Shown here: positions 14,470 to 17,845 of the stretch, one piece after another
Position numbering within the stretch: position 1 is the stretch's first letter
How the letters are laid out: each line of letters starts with the position of its first letter
NCBI GenBank assembly: GCA_024692805.1
Contig: JAILMD010000009.1
Span: 1-17,845, forward strand
Length of the DNA stretch: 17,845 nt
Origin: a bacterium
GTDB lineage: Bacteria > Bacillota > Clostridia > Christensenellales > UBA1242
Reading direction: 5' to 3'
Position numbers and translations under genes: made by a program
The notes under the pieces: generated by a model
What the model saw: the letters and a program-made list of their open reading frames with translations, nothing else
Databases searched by the model: none
Told to the model about the DNA's origin: nothing

Positions 14470-14617
14470 CTTCTTCACCAACCTTTTTCATGCCAATACT
14501 TTCTGTTAAACCATCATAGGCCTCTATAAGAAGGCCGTAATATTTATCATCATATAAACTTTTTTTATAGATTTCGCTAACTTCTTTTATTCCTATTTTT
14601 TTATTTTTAGAAACCAT
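14459..14617 (-). CDS. Small 52-residue protein upstream of the PIN-like gene, possible antitoxin or partner
   Basis: Translation from the ATG at 14615-14617 gives 52 residues starting MVSKNKKIGIKEVSEIYKKS and ending with an acidic EEDDR. GAGG lies five bases upstream and a promoter (14635-14664) ends 18 bp upstream, so a longer reading from 14680 can be excluded: it would start upstream of the promoter. The protein is a basic N-terminal part followed by a Tyr-rich helix-like segment (LYDDKYYGLLIEAYDGL), with no known motif. Its gene overlaps the PIN-like gene. Small-gene-first order with overlap is typical of toxin-antitoxin pairs, which is the only basis for the suggestion. Confidence 0.7.
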   Translation of the reverse strand: MVSKNKKIGIKEVSEIYKKSLYDDKYYGLLIEAYDGLTESIGMKKVGEEDDR

Positions 14618-14634
14618 TTTTGCCTCACATTTAA

Positions 14635-14664
14635 ATTTTAACATAAACAAAAAGTTGCTGTCAA
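14635..14664 (-). promoter_or_regulatory. Promoter of the PIN-like two-gene unit
   Basis: A perfect -35 TTGACA (14659-14664), an 18-bp spacer and -10 TAAAAT (14635-14640) preceded by TGT (extended -10). The start is predicted near 14628, giving a leader of only about ten bases that includes the GAGG site. Confidence 0.75.
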
Positions 14665-14669
14665 TAAAC

Positions 14670-14693
14670 AAAACCGCCATAATTGGCGGTTTT
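14670..14693 (-). terminator. Terminator of the lipoprotein gene
   Basis: AAAACCGCC (14670-14678) pairs with GGCGGTTTT (14685-14693) around a 6-base loop. On the minus strand the stem is followed by TTTTGTTTATT. It begins 6 bp after the lipoprotein stop codon and adjoins the next promoter. Confidence 0.88.
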
Positions 14694-14698
14694 ATCTA

Positions 14699-17494
14699 TT
14701 AATCATTTGCTATTGGTGAAATAGTTAAACTGATTGTTGAAAGAGTTGTTGCATTTTCTTCAGTATAGTTATGTTCAAAGCATATTGAAGTAAAGGTTAA
14801 AGTTTCTCCGTCAACATCATAATCAATTGTTAATGTTGAATCAACGCCATAGCCTTCATATTCTTCTAATTCACTTGCAGTAATACTACTATTTGCCCAA
14901 TTTCCATAACCAGCATAAGGATAATCAATGCTTGCTTGATAAATAAATCTTGCTGTTAAAATTGGGTCTGCGGTTGTTCCGCTAATAATAACTTTAGTGT
15001 GAGTAACGTTACTATTTGCGTCAAGAGATTCAACAATTTGAACATTTCCGCTTCCAAATGCATTATTATAAAAACCATCATCAACAAACATTTTCTTAAA
15101 CATTTCAAAGTAATAACTGTAATATGAATTCATTAAATTTTCAGTATCGTTTGATAATGTTAAAGTTCCGGCAGTGTTAGTTATTGTTCCGCTATAATCA
15201 GTTTCATCTAACTCATCACTTTCACCATTGAATGTGTAGATATCTGCATCAAAAATAACATTTCTTTCTTCAGTATAAACTTCGCCGCCGGTAAATATTT
15301 CTTGAAGCAATTGCCTCATATTTGATGGGTTAGTTAAATATCTATTCTCGGTTGCGGCAATATCCATTGTAAACTCAATAATGCTATAAAGTTTGTTTGT
15401 TGGCTCAAATTTAACAATGATTAAGCCATTTTTAAATAAGTCATTAGCAATTAACCAACCATACATATCAATATAATCGCCAACTTCTAAAACTTCTTCG
15501 CTATAATAAACTTTCCAAGTTCCGCCGGCAACTGCTTCTGGAATTAAATCAGCAGTTATATAAACTTTATCATCGGTAACAGTTAAGTTTTGATAATTGG
15601 CTTCAACAGCCTCAAATGCTGCGTTAATATCTTCAATGTTATTAGGGGTTATGCCCTTAATATAAATATCAAATGAGCTTTCAGTCATTTCATAGAAGTT
15701 GCTATTACCAGGTTTTGAGATGTAAATAGTATAACTTCCAAACTCAGTTATTGTTAAAGTATAAGTTTTTGTTCCTGAAGCGATATTTGCTTGGTCAATG
15801 ATGTCTTCACCTTGTTTTACAACCCAATGCCAATCGCCATTAGAACGGAAAATGTCAATATTAGGATCAACAATTTCAAAGGTATATTGTCCGTTAGCAA
15901 CGCCATCAACTTCATATCTATTATTTTCACTATTATAAAGCCCACCTTCATATTCTTCTGTTGATGGATTATAAACCGCTCCCCTTCTTTGACCGTTAAT
16001 TTCAATAAGGTCAAAGTCAACATAGGTTTGACCTATCTTATTAATAGTAAACCCTAAAATAACGTCATCAGTTGTTTTAATCAATGTTGGTTCTGGGTCA
16101 TAAGTCCAATAAGACCACTGCCAGTTGGTTTTATCTGTTAAATAAACGCAAGCATTATAATTCCCAGCGTTTGTAGCCTGACTAACATATCCGCCAGTTG
16201 TTGAAAGGGCAACAAGCCCATCTTCAAAATATGTTTGATAGTTATAATCTGAAATAAGATTTCTAACAAGAATTGGTTGACCATAATAATCATGAGAAGA
16301 AGTTACTAATGTTGGAGCATAAAGTTCGCCTTTCGTTATATTTAAAGTAACTGGGAAGTTTTGGTTAGGTTGATTAAAGTTTTTAGTTACATAATCAGCC
16401 TCATAATAAACGTCATATTCATTTCCATTGCTTTCATAAACGTGATATCTTGCAGTTTGTAATTCATCAGCGTTTAATTCTCTTAGTTGAATTATAGCAT
16501 CTTTCGTTTTTCCGTTATTCATTGAATTAACTTCTGAAGTTGGAGACACAAATGACATTGTTGCGCCAAACAAATAAGCATTTGAATCGTCTAAACTTAA
16601 AGTTGATAATGCAATATTTCCTGTCGTGTTATTGTCGCCATAATTAAAACTAACCTCTGGGTTAACAACTTCGTTATATCGTTCTGGGTTGCTTTCATAA
16701 CTTAAAGAAGCCTTTAAGAAATTAAGGTAATCACCCTTTCTAACTTGAACATAAGTGTTATAATTAGGCAATGTCCAACCGCTAATATAGTTGCCAGTGT
16801 TTTCAACATAAGCTGTTAAATAATATGTTCCAACTTCAAGAGAAGTTAAAGCATAATCATCATAGAAAAAATATTCGCCGTGATCATTTAAATAAGTTTG
16901 TTTTTCAGCAAAAGTGCTTTTAGCGTTTAGGGCTGAATATTCGTCAGGCTTTAACGCTTTAATATTACCAAAGCCTGTAACGGTTTCTTGATCACGTTTA
17001 ACGCTAACATCAAACCCTTCATACGCTTGGTAATAGTTATAGTCATTGTGAAGCGCTGAATCATAATTAAATTTGATGGTATAAGTCCTTTGATCATAAA
17101 TTGGGTTAACTGTTACCCCAATTCTATAACTAACCCCTTCGTAAGTATATTTTATGTAATAATACCCAGCGTCAAGATGGTAAATGTCATCACCAACATA
17201 AACATTTTCTGTTGTATAAATCCCATAAGTAACCTTATCAATATCAGCCGCTGTTAATTGGGTTTTGTTACCTTTAGAGTCAACAACATAAAGATCATAT
17301 TCACCCATTCCAGAATGAGCACCATAATCAAAATTAACATTATATGCATCTGATTCATAAGTTTGCCCATTCATTTCAATAACTAACTTACTAACGCTAG
17401 CGCCATTATCCCCATTATCACACGCAGCAAAAATAAAAGCGCAAGGAAGAATTAGTAAAAGCGTTAACATTAAATTTAAAATAAATTTTTTCAT
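14699..17494 (-). CDS. Large surface lipoprotein with repeated Ig-like/MBG-type beta modules
   Basis: A 931-residue exported protein. The signal peptide MKKFILNLMLTLLLILPCAF ends in a lipobox IFAAC with the acylated Cys at 25, then an Asp/Gly-rich linker (DNGDNGAS). At least four stretches share the pattern A/G-x-Y-h-x-h ... N-Y ... h-x-I/V-x-K/P-G: near 108-132 (DAGYYYIKYTYEG...VNPI), 221-254 (VGTYYLTAYVENTGNY...VRKG), 442-488 (NAGNYNACVYLTDKTNW...INKIG) and 585-614 (FGSYTIYISKPGNSNFY...YIKG), typical of Ig-like or MBG repeats in Gram-positive surface proteins. Residues ~620-931 form a different Tyr/Asn/Thr-rich domain without recognised motif. No sortase signal is present. AAGGAG precedes the ATG. 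Likely an adhesin or scaffold; substrate unknown. Confidence 0.88.
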   Translation of the reverse strand: MKKFILNLMLTLLLILPCAFIFAACDNGDNGASVSKLVIEMNGQTYESDAYNVNFDYGAHSGMGEYDLYVVDSKGNKTQLTAADIDKVTYGIYTTENVYVGDDIYHLDAGYYYIKYTYEGVSYRIGVTVNPIYDQRTYTIKFNYDSALHNDYNYYQAYEGFDVSVKRDQETVTGFGNIKALKPDEYSALNAKSTFAEKQTYLNDHGEYFFYDDYALTSLEVGTYYLTAYVENTGNYISGWTLPNYNTYVQVRKGDYLNFLKASLSYESNPERYNEVVNPEVSFNYGDNNTTGNIALSTLSLDDSNAYLFGATMSFVSPTSEVNSMNNGKTKDAIIQLRELNADELQTARYHVYESNGNEYDVYYEADYVTKNFNQPNQNFPVTLNITKGELYAPTLVTSSHDYYGQPILVRNLISDYNYQTYFEDGLVALSTTGGYVSQATNAGNYNACVYLTDKTNWQWSYWTYDPEPTLIKTTDDVILGFTINKIGQTYVDFDLIEINGQRRGAVYNPSTEEYEGGLYNSENNRYEVDGVANGQYTFEIVDPNIDIFRSNGDWHWVVKQGEDIIDQANIASGTKTYTLTITEFGSYTIYISKPGNSNFYEMTESSFDIYIKGITPNNIEDINAAFEAVEANYQNLTVTDDKVYITADLIPEAVAGGTWKVYYSEEVLEVGDYIDMYGWLIANDLFKNGLIIVKFEPTNKLYSIIEFTMDIAATENRYLTNPSNMRQLLQEIFTGGEVYTEERNVIFDADIYTFNGESDELDETDYSGTITNTAGTLTLSNDTENLMNSYYSYYFEMFKKMFVDDGFYNNAFGSGNVQIVESLDANSNVTHTKVIISGTTADPILTARFIYQASIDYPYAGYGNWANSSITASELEEYEGYGVDSTLTIDYDVDGETLTFTSICFEHNYTEENATTLSTISLTISPIAND

Positions 17495-17522
17495 TTTGTT
17501 TCTCCTTAATAGTTACATTATT

Positions 17523-17552
17523 AGTATAACAATCTTAGAGAAAAAACGTCAA
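17523..17552 (-). promoter_or_regulatory. Promoter of the lipoprotein gene
   Basis: TTGACG (17547-17552), an 18-bp spacer and TATACT (17523-17528) preceded by TGT (extended -10). The predicted start is near 17516 and the ATG is at 17494. Confidence 0.7.
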
Positions 17553-17554
17553 AC

Positions 17555-17579
17555 AAAAAAGCACTCTAGTTGAGTGCTT
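17555..17579 (-). terminator. Terminator of the tRNA-Leu gene
   Basis: AAGCACTC (17559-17566) and GAGTGCTT (17572-17579) form an 8-bp stem with loop TAGTT. On the minus strand it is followed by a T-run (17555-17560). It lies 6 bp after the tRNA 3' end. Confidence 0.85.
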
Positions 17580-17585
17580 CATTTT

Positions 17586-17674
17586 TGGTGCGGATGACAG
17601 GACTTGAACCTGCAAGCCAGTGTTTCGGCACAAGATCCTTAGTCTTGCGCGTGTGCCAATTTCGCCACATCCGC
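17586..17674 (-). tRNA. tRNA-Leu, anticodon AAG, CCA encoded
   Basis: On the minus strand the acceptor stem GCGGATG (17668-17674) pairs perfectly with CATCCGC (17590-17596), followed by A73 and encoded CCA (17586-17588). The D-arm has GCG/CGC. The anticodon stem CAAGA/TCTTG encloses the 7-base loop CTAAGGA, so positions 34-36 are AAG with G37. A long variable arm (stem GCC/GGC) and the T-arm GCAGG-TTCAAGT-CCTGT follow. The long variable arm and A73 indicate leucine rather than serine. AAG reads CTT. This anticodon is unusual in bacteria, where GAG normally serves CTT/CTC. Confidence 0.95.
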
Positions 17675-17686
17675 AAATGTGAGATT

Positions 17687-17715
17687 ATTATAACAACAAA
17701 AAACGTGTTTGTAAA
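17687..17715 (-). promoter_or_regulatory. Promoter of the tRNA-Leu gene
   Basis: TTTACA (17710-17715), a 17-bp spacer and a perfect TATAAT (17687-17692), ending 12 bp before the tRNA 5' end. The DNA beyond it to the window end (17716-17845) is AT-rich with no gene seen. Confidence 0.75.
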
Positions 17716-17845
17716 GTGTTTTCAAAAAATTATTATATAAGAATAGTCGTTTAAGAACAATATTATAAAATCTATATACACAATCAAAAACAGGCAAAAT
17801 TGCCAAATTTTATAATATTTTTCAGGTTTTTTACTTAAATTTATT

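Noticed and set aside
14618..14680. Longer N-terminus for the small protein before the PIN-like gene
   Set aside because: It would begin upstream of the -35/-10 pair, inside the previous terminator; the ATG at 14617 has a good ribosome site.
17793..17804. GGCAAAATTGCC hairpin near the right edge, T-rich on the minus strand
   Set aside because: The stem is only four or five base pairs and no gene end is visible next to it, so it is too weak to call a terminator.
1..17845. CRISPR arrays, insertion sequences, phage genes, rRNA
   Set aside because: No evenly spaced direct repeats, transposase or phage motifs, or rRNA sequence were seen on either strand.

Overview
The window looks like chromosomal sequence from a low-GC Gram-positive bacterium of the Firmicutes, most likely Clostridia-like. 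The grounds are strong A+T richness, AAGGAG-type ribosome binding sites, a T-box leader before pheST, a CtsR-McsA-McsB-ClpC protein quality control operon, a long-form ribosome hibernation factor and a Gram-positive style lipoprotein. The assignment is inference from gene content; nothing in the window names the species. No phage, transposase, CRISPR array or insertion sequence was seen.

Layout, left to right. Positions 2-667 (+) hold the C-terminal part of a membrane protein cut by the window edge. It converges on a minus-strand operon, pheS-pheT-zinc ribbon protein (679-4361), preceded by a phenylalanine T-box leader and its promoter (about 4381-4644). Next comes a second minus-strand operon (4655-7240): a short PucR-type DNA-binding protein, endonuclease III (nth), the ribosome-assembly GTPase Obg and the RNA-binding protein YhbY. 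No terminator separates yhbY from the T-box leader. A degenerate, isolated ABC-type ATPase (7323-7934, -) lies back to back with a membrane-anchored beta-sandwich protein (7970-8479, +).

From 13506 down to 8513 on the minus strand lies the stress operon ctsR-mcsA-mcsB-clpC, followed by hpf. A CtsR operator sits just before ctsR. CtsR represses the operon, McsA/McsB tag proteins with phosphoarginine, ClpC unfolds them, and Hpf dimerises idle ribosomes. Upstream is a two-gene unit (13633-14617, -) of a 52-residue protein and a large PIN-like putative nuclease, arranged like a toxin-antitoxin pair but not a family I recognise. A 931-residue surface lipoprotein with repeated beta domains follows (14699-17494, -). 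A leucine tRNA with the rare bacterial anticodon AAG (17586-17674, -) closes the window.

Most units end in clear hairpin terminators, and several promoters are readable. The least explained parts are the PIN-like pair, the PucR stub / degenerate ABC ATPase / 20-bp palindrome cluster at 6860-7991, and the AAG tRNA.
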